Part shown: in pieces, positions 1-8,872 of the stretch
Layout of the letters: the number at the start of each line of letters is the position of its first letter
Numbering within the stretch: position 1 is the first letter of the stretch
Source: Marinobacter antarcticus
GTDB lineage: Bacteria > Pseudomonadota > Gammaproteobacteria > Pseudomonadales > Oleiphilaceae
DNA: 32,204 bases
Direction: 5' to 3'
Assembly (NCBI RefSeq): GCF_011049865.1
Contig: NZ_DRGY01000002.1
Location: 1-32,204, forward strand
Position numbers and translations under genes: made by a program
The notes under the pieces: model-generated
Databases searched by the model: none
The model's input: the letters and a program-made list of their open reading frames with translations, nothing else
Told to the model about the DNA's origin: nothing

Positions 1-135
1 ATACGTGAATTTCCACAAGTATCTCCTGAGTTAACATCGGCCGCCGCTTTGATCGTGTGATTAGGCGGCCATTTTGCCTCAGGTGGGTCAATTTTAAGTT
101 GGCGTTGGTGGGTCAGTATTACTGTGGCGATGACA
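1..135 (+). mobile_element. Terminal part of an IS21-family-type insertion sequence (right edge of an element lying to the left)
   Basis: Two tandem copies of a TGGGTCA-starting repeat lie at 84-104 and 109-129, spaced 25 bp, and the second runs into TGACA ending at 135. Repeated TGGGTCAgttttA..TGGCG motifs at the tips, ending in TGACA/TGTCA, are typical of IS21-family ends. No transposase is visible; short open frames stop at 31-33 and 58-60. A perfect 7-bp inverted repeat (GGCCGCC 39-45, GGCGGCC 64-70) before the repeats could be the terminator of a transposition gene. The similar but not identical motif at 32083-32144 is in inverted orientation. The family call rests on the end structure only. 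Confidence 0.6.
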
Positions 136-243
136 TGAATGCAGAGAAGCCGCCACCATATCGGTTCAATGCAATGAGGCGGGCGCGTTTGCGGACCCTC
201 AACCATTCATGCGGGTTATAGACTCAAACAAGGAGGAACAGCG

Positions 244-549
244 ATGTCAGGCTCCCATAAGAATGATCAGACAATCGGGATGCGCACCGCTACCTTGGTG
301 GGTGGCTATTCCCGGCGCCAACAGTTCCGGCGCATGGCGCTGACGCTGCTGGCCGAGAAAGACGACACACTGGCGGACCTGGGTTATAAACGTTGGGAAA
401 TCAACGTTGCACTCAAACTGCCGCTTCGGATTGATGCCATGGTCTTTTTAGAGCAGCAGCGGCAAACATCCGGGCTCGAACGCGACAACGAGAGCCTACG
501 CTTTATGAAGGCGGGCAAGCGCCCCCGTGGTGTTTACCAATACGCTTGA
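244..549 (+). CDS. Small DUF1127-like (YjiS-like) protein
   Basis: 101 residues, ATG start with a strong ribosome binding site (AAGGAGG, 230-236) 7 nt upstream. The middle (about residues 35-65) reads LLAEKDDTLADLGYKRWEIN followed by a KLPLRIDA-like segment. This resembles the DUF1127 pattern of a short basic helix, then a 'd..L.DlG..R.ei' motif and '.LPLR..A'. DUF1127 proteins are small, poorly understood and linked to stress and RNA or phosphate metabolism in alphaproteobacteria; its role here is unknown. It sits just outside the left insertion-sequence end and converges on the Lrp-type gene. The family assignment is by eye and tentative; that it is a real gene is supported by the strong ribosome binding site. 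Confidence 0.55.
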   Translation: MSGSHKNDQTIGMRTATLVGGYSRRQQFRRMALTLLAEKDDTLADLGYKRWEINVALKLPLRIDAMVFLEQQRQTSGLERDNESLRFMKAGKRPRGVYQYA

Positions 550-648
550 GGCTGGCTCAAAGCCCCTCTGGCTGTCCAGCAGGACGATCAAAATGCCAGT
601 AGCCGTGTACCGGACTTTCCTTCATCAGTGCGTTGAGGGGCAAGAAGG

Positions 649-1128
649 TTATTCGGCACTCCCCAACGGAATCGTCTGGGTATTTTTGATCTCACGCAGT
701 GCGAAGTTGGAGTTAACCTGTGAAATACCCTGCAAGGTGAATATTTTTTCGTTTAGGAAACGGTCATAGCTGGCCATATCCCGCACGAGTACCCGCAACA
801 CGAAATCCGCATTACCGGTAACGGCGAAACACTGAAGCACTTCCGGATAGCTGCTCACCTGCCGCTCGATATCCGCTGTGCTGTCTATGGTGTGTCGTTG
901 AAGTGACAGGTTGACCAGTACACACAACCCCTGGCCGATGCGCTCCGGGGCGAGCTGCGCGCTGTATCCCGTTATGATGCCCGTTTCCTCAAGCGATCTT
1001 ACCCGCCGCCAGCAGGCTGCCGGTGAAAGCCCGATCTGTTCCGCCAGTTGCTGGTTACTGATTCGTCCGTCTTTTTGCAGAATCGCAAGAATGTGCTGGT
1101 CGAGTTTGTCCAGTTCCAACTGTTTCAT
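649..1128 (-). CDS. Lrp/AsnC family transcriptional regulator
   Basis: 159 residues, the usual size for the family. Residues 1-60 hold the winged helix-turn-helix (LDKLDQHILAILQKDGRIS, then LAEQIGLSPAACWRRVRSLE, then GIITGYSA). Residues 65-150 hold the RAM ligand-binding domain, with the typical VTGNADFVLRV strand. Such proteins sense amino acids and usually regulate a divergent neighbour. Here the divergent gene is the indolepyruvate ferredoxin oxidoreductase at 1285, 156 bp away, so arylpyruvate or aromatic amino-acid control is the likely job (inference). The ATG start at 1128 is the first methionine and precedes the conserved KLD segment. Confidence 0.9.
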   Translation of the reverse strand: MKQLELDKLDQHILAILQKDGRISNQQLAEQIGLSPAACWRRVRSLEETGIITGYSAQLAPERIGQGLCVLVNLSLQRHTIDSTADIERQVSSYPEVLQCFAVTGNADFVLRVLVRDMASYDRFLNEKIFTLQGISQVNSNFALREIKNTQTIPLGSAE

Positions 1129-1284
1129 TTAGTAACACCTGATTTTTACCGAAGGGTCTTCGTTAATAGTGCCATTTATCAAAGGATCTTTCTCAAACTG
1201 ATATAATTTTCGCCCAATACACAAGCACCTTTTGCGCACTTCCCTCTAGAATTCTGGTTATAAAACCGACAAAAGGAAGGCGCC
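1129..1284. promoter_or_regulatory. Divergent promoter region between the Lrp-type regulator and the oxidoreductase
   Basis: 156 bp, AT-rich, between two divergent starts. A perfect -10 hexamer TATAAT lies at 1202-1207 on the + strand, with no good -35 at 17 bp spacing. The oxidoreductase has a purine-rich ribosome binding site, AAAGGAAGG, at 1272-1280. Lrp-type operators are too degenerate to call by eye. Confidence 0.4.
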
Positions 1285-4200
1285 ATGTCCACTGACATCT
1301 CTCGATCCGATATCGCTCAAGATCGCAGCGCCGGAGCCGGCAGCCCGCAGCTGGACAACTACAGGCTTGAAGACCGCTACCTGCGCGAGTCTGGCCGGGT
1401 ATTTCTCACCGGAACCCAGGCGCTGGTTCGCATTCCTCTGATGCAGGCCGCGCTGGATCGCAAACTGGGGCTCAATACGGCCGGCATGGTGAGTGGCTAC
1501 CGCGGCTCGCCTTTGGGGGCTTATGATATGGCCCTTTGGCAAGCTCAAAAACATCTTGATGAAAACCGCATCGATTTCGTGCCTGCAATTAACGAGGACC
1601 TTGCGGCGACCATTATGCTGGGTACCCAGCAGGTAGAGACCGATGATGATCGCACGGTGGATGGCGTATTCGGGATCTGGTACGGCAAAGGGCCTGGCGT
1701 TGACCGCGCCGGGGATGCGTTAAAGCACGGCACCACTTACGGCAGCTCTCCCCACGGCGGCGTGCTGGTGATTGCAGGCGACGACCACGGCTGTGTATCG
1801 TCCTCCATGCCGCATCAGTCTGATGTAGCGTTTATGAGTTTTTTCATGCCCACGATCAATCCGGCCAACATTGCCGAGTATCTGGAGTTTGGGCTTTGGG
1901 GCATTGCGTTGTCCCGCTACAGCGGCTGTTGGGTGGGTTTCAAAGCGGTTTCGGAAACCGTGGAAAGTGCCGCGTCGGTAGAGCTGCCGCCGCTGCCCGA
2001 GTTTGTAACCCCGGACGATTTCACCCCGCCAGAAACCGGCCTTCACTATCGCTGGCCGGATCTGCCCGGGCCCCAACTGGAAACCCGGATTGAGCACAAG
2101 CTGGCGGCCGTGCAGGCGTTTGCCCGGGCCAACCCCATTGACCGTTGCCTGTTTGATAACCCACAGGCGCGCTTTGGCATTGTGACCACCGGTAAAGGCC
2201 ATCTGGATCTGCTTGAAGCGCTCGATCTGCTGGGTATTGACGAAGACCTGGCGCGGGAAATGGGGTTGGATATCTACAAAGTGGGCCTGGTTTGGCCGAT
2301 TGAGCGCCGCGGTATTCTCAACTTTGTTCACAGCAAGGAAGAAGTGCTGGTTATCGAGGAGAAGCGCGGCATTATCGAGAGTCAGATCAAAGAGGCCATG
2401 TCGGAACCGGATCGCCCCGGCGAGGTTTTGATTACCGGTAAACAGGATGAGCTGGGCCGGCCTTTGATCCCCTACGTGGGTGAGCTAAGCCCCAAATTAG
2501 TAGCCGGTTTTCTGGCCGCCCGCCTTGGCCGCTTCTTCAGCAAGGATTACAGCGAGCGTCTGGCGGTTATAAACAGCATGAGCAACGCTCAGGATCCGGG
2601 TGGTGTAAAGCGCTTACCGTATTTCTGTTCGGGCTGCCCCCACAATACGTCTACCAAAGTGCCGGAGGGCAGCAAAGCGCTGGCCGGGATTGGTTGTCAC
2701 TTTATGGCGTCCTGGATGGGTCGTGACACGGAATCGCTGATTCAGATGGGCGGCGAAGGGGTTAACTGGGTTGGCAAGAGCCGTTATATTGGCAATCCTC
2801 ATATATTCCAGAACCTGGGTGAGGGCACCTATTTTCATTCCGGGTCTATGGCCATTCGCCAGGCCGTTGCGGCCGGCATCAACATCACCTACAAGATCCT
2901 GTTCAACGATGCGGTGGCCATGACCGGCGGCCAGCCCGTGGACGGTCAGATTACCGTACCGATGATTGCGCAACAGGTCTCCGCCGAGGGCGTGCGCCGG
3001 ATTGTGGTGCTCAGTGATGAGCCGGAAAAGTACGATGGCCACAAGCAGCTGTTTCCGGACGATGTAACCTTTCACGACCGCACAGAGCTGGATAAGGTAC
3101 AGCGAGAGCTGCGGGACATTCCCGGCTGCACCATTCTGATTTACGACCAGACCTGTGCGGCTGAGAAGCGCCGCCGGCGCAAGCGCAACCTTTACCCAAA
3201 CCCCGCCAAACGGGCGTTTATCAACCATCACGTGTGCGAAGGTTGCGGCGATTGTTCTGTGCAGTCGAACTGCCTTTCCGTGGTGCCGCGCCAGACTGAG
3301 CTGGGCCGCAAGCGCAAGATTGACCAGTCGTCCTGTAACAAGGATTTCTCCTGCGTGAATGGCTTCTGCCCGAGCTTTGTGACCATTGAAGGTGGCCAGC
3401 TGCGCAAGTCCCGCGGTATGGACACCGGCTCTTTGCTCACCGGCAAACTGACAGATATCCCGGAGCCGGTTCTGCCGGAGCTTGCGGGCTCGTACGATTT
3501 GTTGGTGGGGGGTGTTGGTGGCACGGGTGTTGTGACCGTGGGCCAGCTCATCACCATGGCCGCTCATCTTGAAGGCCGGGGTACCTCGGTGCTGGACTTC
3601 ACCGGCTTCGCGCAGAAGGGTGGCACGGTACTGAGCTATGTCCGCATGGCGCCGTCTCCGGATAAACTGCACCAGGTGCGTATCAGTAACGGCCAGGCCG
3701 ATGCCGTAATTGCCTGTGATCTGGTGGTTGCCTCCTCCCAGAAAGCGCTGAGCGTTCTGCGGCCTAATCACACTCGGGTGGTGGCTAACGAAGCTGAGAT
3801 GCCAACAGCAGACTATGTGCTGTTCCGGGATGCAGACATGCAGGCAGACAAGCGCCTGGATCTGATCCGTAACGCGGTAGGCGATAACAATTTTGCACAG
3901 ATGGATGCCACTGGCATTGCCGAGAAGCTGCTGGGCGACACGGTATTTTCCAATGTGATGATGCTGGGCTTTGCCTGGCAGCGGGGGCTGTTGCCACTGT
4001 CACAAGCCGCGCTGATGAAAGCCATTGAGCTGAATGGCGTGGCGGTTGAACGCAACAAGGAAGCCTTTGGTTGGGGGCGCGTGGCCGCGACGGACGTAAA
4101 CGTCATCACCGCTCTGTTGCACACCGGTGAGGCACGGGTAGAGGAAGTGAAACCGGAGCAGGGGCTGGATGAGCTGATTAACATCCGCCACAAGCATCTG

Positions 4201-4851
4201 GTGAACTATCAGAACCGTCGCTGGGCCGATCGCTATACGGACATGGTAAAGCAGGTGCGTAAAGCCGAGGACACCTTGGGCGAGACGAACCAGTTGCTGA
4301 CCCGTGCCGTAGCCCAGCAGTTGTACCGCTTTATGGCGTTCAAGGATGAATACGAAGTGGCCCGTTTGTTTGCCGAAACCGACTTCATGAAGGAGGTGAA
4401 TAACACCTTTGAAGGCGACTTCAAGGTTCACTTTCACCTGGCTCCGCCGATCATGAACCGCGGCACAGATGCCCAGGGCAGGCCGAAGAAACGCCAGTTT
4501 GGCCCCTGGATGTTTCAGGCGTTCAGGCTGCTTGCAAAGTTCAGGGTGCTGCGGGGCACCGCTATCGATCCGTTCAGCTATTCCGCCGACCGCAAGATGG
4601 ATCGGGCGCAGTTGAGAGGTTACCAGCAACTTGTGGCACGGATTGTCAGTGAGCTGGATGCCAGCAATTACGACACATTCCTTCAGCTGGCGGAACTGGC
4701 CAGTGAAGTGCGGGGCTATGGCCCGGTGCGTGAACAGGCCGCAGAAGCCGTTCACGAAAAACAGACACAGCTGATCAAAGCCCTGGATACAGGCCGCCCC
4801 ACACTGATTCGAACCCGTCAGGCCGACACCAAGGAGGCAGGTCACGTTTGA
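1285..4851 (+). CDS. Indolepyruvate ferredoxin oxidoreductase, fused alpha/beta form
   Basis: 1188 residues; the usual single-chain bacterial form is about 1150-1190, so it is full length. It oxidatively decarboxylates arylpyruvates (from Trp, Phe, Tyr transamination) to aryl-acyl-CoA, passing electrons to ferredoxin, with thiamine diphosphate. Visible in order are an N-terminal pyrimidine-binding-type domain (GMVSGYRGSPLGAYD, about 67-81) and a thiamine-diphosphate part (CSGCPHNTSTKVPEG, about 449-463, then GIGCHF). A cysteine-rich iron-sulfur segment follows (CEGCGDC, then CLSVVP, CNKDFSC and CPSF, about 650-700). Last is the gamma-like domain (VGGVGGTGVVTVGQ, about 740). Lrp-type control from the divergent gene is likely. 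It converges on gcd. Confidence 0.92.
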   Translation: MSTDISRSDIAQDRSAGAGSPQLDNYRLEDRYLRESGRVFLTGTQALVRIPLMQAALDRKLGLNTAGMVSGYRGSPLGAYDMALWQAQKHLDENRIDFVPAINEDLAATIMLGTQQVETDDDRTVDGVFGIWYGKGPGVDRAGDALKHGTTYGSSPHGGVLVIAGDDHGCVSSSMPHQSDVAFMSFFMPTINPANIAEYLEFGLWGIALSRYSGCWVGFKAVSETVESAASVELPPLPEFVTPDDFTPPETGLHYRWPDLPGPQLETRIEHKLAAVQAFARANPIDRCLFDNPQARFGIVTTGKGHLDLLEALDLLGIDEDLAREMGLDIYKVGLVWPIERRGILNFVHSKEEVLVIEEKRGIIESQIKEAMSEPDRPGEVLITGKQDELGRPLIPYVGELSPKLVAGFLAARLGRFFSKDYSERLAVINSMSNAQDPGGVKRLPYFCSGCPHNTSTKVPEGSKALAGIGCHFMASWMGRDTESLIQMGGEGVNWVGKSRYIGNPHIFQNLGEGTYFHSGSMAIRQAVAAGINITYKILFNDAVAMTGGQPVDGQITVPMIAQQVSAEGVRRIVVLSDEPEKYDGHKQLFPDDVTFHDRTELDKVQRELRDIPGCTILIYDQTCAAEKRRRRKRNLYPNPAKRAFINHHVCEGCGDCSVQSNCLSVVPRQTELGRKRKIDQSSCNKDFSCVNGFCPSFVTIEGGQLRKSRGMDTGSLLTGKLTDIPEPVLPELAGSYDLLVGGVGGTGVVTVGQLITMAAHLEGRGTSVLDFTGFAQKGGTVLSYVRMAPSPDKLHQVRISNGQADAVIACDLVVASSQKALSVLRPNHTRVVANEAEMPTADYVLFRDADMQADKRLDLIRNAVGDNNFAQMDATGIAEKLLGDTVFSNVMMLGFAWQRGLLPLSQAALMKAIELNGVAVERNKEAFGWGRVAATDVNVITALLHTGEARVEEVKPEQGLDELINIRHKHLVNYQNRRWADRYTDMVKQVRKAEDTLGETNQLLTRAVAQQLYRFMAFKDEYEVARLFAETDFMKEVNNTFEGDFKVHFHLAPPIMNRGTDAQGRPKKRQFGPWMFQAFRLLAKFRVLRGTAIDPFSYSADRKMDRAQLRGYQQLVARIVSELDASNYDTFLQLAELASEVRGYGPVREQAAEAVHEKQTQLIKALDTGRPTLIRTRQADTKEAGHV

Positions 4852-4932
4852 GGCACTGGCTTCAATGAGGCCACGGCGCGCCTTATTCTGGGGCGTGGTA
4901 ACCGGGTTAAGGCGATTGAGCTTACTGAGCGC

Positions 4933-7272
4933 TTACTTCAGTTTGTAAGCCAGAACGTAGTCTCCGATAGTGGTCCCAACAGAGCCGTGCCCACCGGCAA
5001 CCTGCACCACCATCTGCTCGCCCTGGCTGTTCAGGTAAGTCATGGGTGTGGCCTGACCACCTGCTGGCAGGCGTGCCCGCCACAGTTCTTCACCATCCGT
5101 CAGGTTGTAGGCGCGAAGGTAGTCATCCACGGTGGCTGCAAGGAATACCACACCACCGCGGGTGATGATGGGGCCGCCGATGCCCGGCACACCCAGCTCC
5201 AGAGGTATCGGAATGGGCGCCATATCTTCAACGGTGCCATTTTTGTGCTTCCACATGATTTCACCGGTACGTAGGTCCGCGCCCGCCACATAGCCCCAGG
5301 GTGGGCGTTGGCAGGGAATACCCAGGGGCGACATCAGGGGCTTCATTTCGACGGCGTATTGTGCCCCCGCATTTTCATTCAACCCCTGTTCACCCTGGTT
5401 GGTAGGGCCCATGGGGGTGTTATTGTCTTTGGGCACCAGCCTCTGAATGAACGCCATGTACAGTGGCATGCCAAACATAACCTGGCGCTCCGGATCAACA
5501 GCAATGCCGCCCCAGTTGAACACACCAAAATTGCCCGGGTAGACCAGTGTGCCCTGAACCGAAGGTGGGGTATAAATGCCTTCATAACGCAGGGACTGGA
5601 ACCTGATACGACAGATCATCTGGTCAATGGCGCTGGCGCCCCACATATCGGACGCTTTCAGGGTTGGGGGCCGAAAGCTCAGGGCAGATACTGGCTGGGT
5701 CTCGGCGGCATAGTCGCCCTCAATGGTGCCCTGGGGGGCCGACTGTTCCGTAATGGGAATCAGGGGCTCGCCGGTTTCCCGGTTAAGAACGTACACATCG
5801 CCTTGTTTGGTGGGTACCACCAGTCCGGGTTGCAGGCCCTGCTCAGTCTCAATATCCACCAGGCTGGGCTGAGCCGGAGTGTCCATGTCCCAGAGATCGT
5901 GATGAACAAACTGCTGTACCCAGGCTACCTGCCCGGTATCCAGCTTGAGAGCGACCACTGAGGACGCGTAAGTTTCTTCCTCCGGGGTGCGGTACATACC
6001 CAATTGGTCCGGCGTGCGGTTACCCATGGGGAAGTAGACCAGCCCGAGCTCTTCGTCCGCGCTGGCCACGGCCCAGCTGTTGGGTGAGCTGGCGGAGTAG
6101 GTTTCGTTCTCGCCAAAAGGTTGCGTCTGGTCCGGATTGGCAGGATCCCAGTTCCAGACCAGCTCACCGGTCTTGGCGTTGTAGGCACGGATAACGCCAG
6201 ACGGTGAGTTGATGGCGTAGTTGTCGTTGACCGCCCCGGCGACCACAACTACACCACTGGCAACCACTGGCGGCGAGGTGGAGTAATAAAAACCATCTTG
6301 CTTATAGGGCATGTTGTGCATCAGATTCAATGATCCGTCGTCAGCAAAATTGCTGCAGCGAGCCCCGGTGAACGGGTCCAGAGCCAACAGGCGGGCATCA
6401 GAGGTCGGCAGGAAAAGCTGGGAGTCGCATTCCCTGCTGGCCTGATTTTCTGCAGGTGACTGAAGGGTTTTTACCTCCGGAATATCACCTTGGCCCGAGC
6501 TTGAAGGGAGGTAGGATACGCCACGACAGGTTTGGTGTTGGCGCTGGCTCTCGGAAGGTACTTTGGCGTTGTAGACCCAGCGCTCTTTTCCGGTATCTGC
6601 ATCCAGCGCCACCAGCCAGTTATGGGGAGTGCACAGGTATAGCGTATTGCCCACTTTCAGGGGTGTGGCTTCGTAGGTGGTTTCGCCGACATCGTCCGGG
6701 CCTTTGAGGTCGCCGGTCTGGTATTGCCAGGCCAGCTCCAAATCACTGACATTTTCCGGTGTAATCTGGTCCAGCGGGGAATAGCGCTGGCCGAGGTTGC
6801 TGCGCCCATAACTGAGCCAGTCGCCTTGGGGTACGTCCCCGAGCCGGGGATTCGGGACCACAGCATCTGTGGTCAGCTCTCCCTTGATGCGGTGGGCGTC
6901 ATAGGGAATGCTGGCCACAGTGAACAGGCCCACCCCAATCCAGACAATGGCAAGCGTGACAGCGCCATGTCGACGACCCGCCGGACCGGGAAACAGCAGC
7001 GGAATAGCCAGCAGCAGCAGAACCCCCAGCCGCGACGCCAAGGGCCACCAGTCGAACCCCACTTCCCAATAGGCCCAGACGACGGTAGCTGCCAGCAGCA
7101 ATGCGTAGAGGATCTGTGCGAAGGCGCGCCGGGGCTTCACCAGTAAGGCGATTATTATCAGTGTCGTCCCGGCCAGGGCGTAGTACCAGCTTCCCCCGAG
7201 GGTAATAAGCCAGACGCCCCCTACCAACATGGGAAGGCCGAATACAACCAGTAATATCGCGAGCAGGATCAT
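4933..7272 (-). CDS. gcd: Membrane-bound PQQ-dependent glucose (or quinate-type) dehydrogenase
   Basis: 779 residues, close to the roughly 796 of E. coli Gcd. The first 130 residues form about five hydrophobic helices (MILLAILLVVFGLPMLVGG onward). A periplasmic eight-bladed beta-propeller follows, with repeats such as LVALDADTGKERW and TRGGVVFLAATVDDYLRAY. Catalytic-region motifs are present: HQTCRGVSY (about 247-255), HHDLWDMD with the base Asp (about 456-463), and a following Lys in PTKQGDVYVLNRETG. The enzyme oxidises an aldose in the periplasm and reduces ubiquinone directly. Quinate/shikimate dehydrogenases share this fold, so substrate is not certain; the motifs favour glucose. No PQQ biosynthesis genes lie in the window. 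The ATG at 7272 opens the first membrane helix. Confidence 0.85.
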   Translation of the reverse strand: MILLAILLVVFGLPMLVGGVWLITLGGSWYYALAGTTLIIIALLVKPRRAFAQILYALLLAATVVWAYWEVGFDWWPLASRLGVLLLLAIPLLFPGPAGRRHGAVTLAIVWIGVGLFTVASIPYDAHRIKGELTTDAVVPNPRLGDVPQGDWLSYGRSNLGQRYSPLDQITPENVSDLELAWQYQTGDLKGPDDVGETTYEATPLKVGNTLYLCTPHNWLVALDADTGKERWVYNAKVPSESQRQHQTCRGVSYLPSSSGQGDIPEVKTLQSPAENQASRECDSQLFLPTSDARLLALDPFTGARCSNFADDGSLNLMHNMPYKQDGFYYSTSPPVVASGVVVVAGAVNDNYAINSPSGVIRAYNAKTGELVWNWDPANPDQTQPFGENETYSASSPNSWAVASADEELGLVYFPMGNRTPDQLGMYRTPEEETYASSVVALKLDTGQVAWVQQFVHHDLWDMDTPAQPSLVDIETEQGLQPGLVVPTKQGDVYVLNRETGEPLIPITEQSAPQGTIEGDYAAETQPVSALSFRPPTLKASDMWGASAIDQMICRIRFQSLRYEGIYTPPSVQGTLVYPGNFGVFNWGGIAVDPERQVMFGMPLYMAFIQRLVPKDNNTPMGPTNQGEQGLNENAGAQYAVEMKPLMSPLGIPCQRPPWGYVAGADLRTGEIMWKHKNGTVEDMAPIPIPLELGVPGIGGPIITRGGVVFLAATVDDYLRAYNLTDGEELWRARLPAGGQATPMTYLNSQGEQMVVQVAGGHGSVGTTIGDYVLAYKLK

Positions 7273-7708
7273 AGTCCGTTCCCTGAGTCATACAATTTTC
7301 AGCTATACGTTCAAGCTAAGTAGGCCTGAAAAGCAGCGTCAAGTTTAAATCGCCGCAATGTAGGCGGTTTCCGCTGGGACGTCTGCTTCTGTGCCGGACG
7401 GGAAGGTGGCTAAATCCGGGGAGCATTGATGACGGCAGTGCTAAGGAAAAGTGGTGCGAAATTTTTTGGGCACACCACGGGCACCGCTGGTTAGTTCGCA
7501 AATGGTAGGGTTTGAGTGTCCGAAAATCGGACTCAGACGATTCTGAGGGTTGACAGTTACGGTTTTAGTCAATCAACTTAAGCTGGGCCGGTCGAATTGT
7601 TGGGCCTCCAATGGACTTAGTGCTCTCTGCTCCTCTTCCGATGAATGAAGGTATTTTTTTTGTTTCGATGATTAGCTGAATCTGACAAAAAACTAAATTT
7701 ATAAAACT
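7273..7708. other. Intergenic stretch with gcd promoter side and a hairpin
   Basis: About 436 bp without a credible gene. It must contain the promoter of the minus-strand dehydrogenase. An imperfect hairpin lies at 7514-7535 (TGAGTGTCCGA, loop AAA, TCGGACTCA). The rest, including the AT-rich 7640-7708, shows no clear open frame. I see no RNA gene in it. Confidence 0.4.
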
Positions 7709-7739
7709 ACCCAGACAGCAAAACGACTGCTGCCTGGGT
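7709..7739 (-). terminator. Rho-independent terminator downstream of the porin gene
   Basis: 12-bp stem with one mismatch (ACCCAGACAGCA 7709-7720, TGCTGCCTGGGT 7728-7739) and a 7-nt loop. On the minus strand it is followed by AGTTTTATAAATTTAG, a weak T-rich tail. It lies about 30 bp past the porin stop codon, as expected for that gene's terminator. Confidence 0.65.
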
Positions 7740-8321
7740 TATCGTAATATGAAAAGGAGGTGAGTTGTGTTCTAGAAGTTGTATTGCGCTGCGAACATCA
7801 GGCGATTGGCGTCACCCTCGTCACCGTCTACCTTTTTCACTTCGTACCGCCCGTACTCTACGCCCAGTGTAACGCTCTTCACAGGGACCCATTTATAGGT
7901 CAGAAAGGCGTTCGTGTTGCGCTCGTGCTTGTCGCCAACACTTAAACCGTCAGCTGCTGCGTCGTCCCAGTCCATGGTGGCCATACCGTATACGGCGCTA
8001 AGTGAACCCGGTCCAATCTTGATTGTGGCACCCAGATTGGCGCTATAACCGACGATGGTTTCTACGCTGTCTCCGTTTACATAAGCATCTTCACCGTAGT
8101 AGTTCGTGCCTGAACGCCAAAGATAACCGTTAGCTCCATCCGTGTAGTTGACGTTGCCTTGAATGCTTAAGGCGTCAGTCGCCTGGAATTTGGCCGCGCC
8201 AAAGATTGCATAGCCAATGGCCGAGTCATCCTTAACGCCGGTGTCATATCCGACTTCTTGAATTAGCGCAGCAGAAGCAAAACTCAATGCTCCGACTTTA
8301 TTTTCGCCCCCTCTGGCAGGA

Positions 8322-8332
8322 TAGTTGGCACT
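8322..8332 (+). repeat. Left inverted repeat core of the IS3-family element
   Basis: TAGTTGGCACT, exact reverse complement of 9934-9944. Bases to its left (GGCAGGA) match the other side only partly. Confidence 0.8.
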
Positions 8333-8362
8333 ACTTAATTTTTAACCAGTTGGGCGGTTCAG

Positions 8363-8872
8363 GTGTTGATAGTGCCTCGTTACTCGGATGAACGTAAAGC
8401 AGCCGTTCTGGCAAAGTTGTCGCCGCCCCACAGCATGACGGTGGCGGCCCTGGCCAGGGTTGAAGGCATTTCGGATCAGACCCTTTATAATTGGCGGACA
8501 CAAGCCAGAGAAGAAGGTCGTCCTGTGCCCGGATCCAAAGCCAGATCAGAGCAGTGGTCCGCAGAAGCCAAGCTTGCCACTGTGATCGAAACAGCCACCC
8601 TGTCGGAAGAAGAACTCAGCCAGTATTGTCGAGAAAAAGGTCTTTATCCGGAGCAGGTCCGACGTTGGAAAGAAGAATCCCTGCAAGGCTTTCAGCGCAG
8701 TGCCGAGCGAGAAAAACAACTGCGCAAGAAAAGTCAGGCCGACCAGAAACAGATCAAGAAACTGGAGCGGGAGCTGCGGCATAAGGAAAAGGCTCTGGCC
8801 GAAACTGCTGCACTACTGGTGCTGCGAAAAAAGCTGGATGCGCTCTGGGAGAACGACAACGGGGACGACTGA
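8363..8872 (+). CDS. IS3-family OrfA (helix-turn-helix DNA-binding protein)
   Basis: 169 residues. The N-terminal third is a transposase-type helix-turn-helix (ARVEGISDQTLYNWRTQARE, about 29-48). A second helix-turn-helix-like segment follows (LSQYCREKGLYPEQVRRWKE, about 87-106). The C-terminal third is a lysine/glutamate-rich coiled coil (about 110-160) likely serving multimerisation. A GTG start at 8363 or 8372 is used; there is no ATG in frame nearby. It binds the element's ends and, by frameshift, is also the N-terminal part of the full transposase. Confidence 0.85.
   Translation: MLIVPRYSDERKAAVLAKLSPPHSMTVAALARVEGISDQTLYNWRTQAREEGRPVPGSKARSEQWSAEAKLATVIETATLSEEELSQYCREKGLYPEQVRRWKEESLQGFQRSAEREKQLRKKSQADQKQIKKLERELRHKEKALAETAALLVLRKKLDALWENDNGDD
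8827..8833 (+). promoter_or_regulatory. Programmed -1 ribosomal frameshift site (A_AAA_AAG)
   Basis: The heptamer AAAAAAG is in the exact phase A AAA AAG relative to orfA (codons CGA AAA AAG CTG). After a -1 slip the reading frame stays open from 8833 to the end of orfB at 9924 without a stop, giving an OrfAB protein of about 520 residues. This is the canonical IS3-family signal. I did not model a stimulatory structure downstream. Confidence 0.85.

Noticed and set aside
527..769. An 80-codon frame overlapping the DUF1127-like gene and the Lrp-type gene
   Set aside because: No ribosome binding site, low-complexity-free but unfamiliar sequence, and it runs into the opposite-strand regulator.
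2614..3771. A 385-codon open frame antisense to the oxidoreductase
   Set aside because: It is a shadow of GC-rich codon usage in the real gene, with no domain, start signal or operon context.
4000..4845. A 281-codon open frame antisense to the 3' part of the oxidoreductase
   Set aside because: Same reason: it lies wholly within a well-supported gene and has no recognisable protein features.
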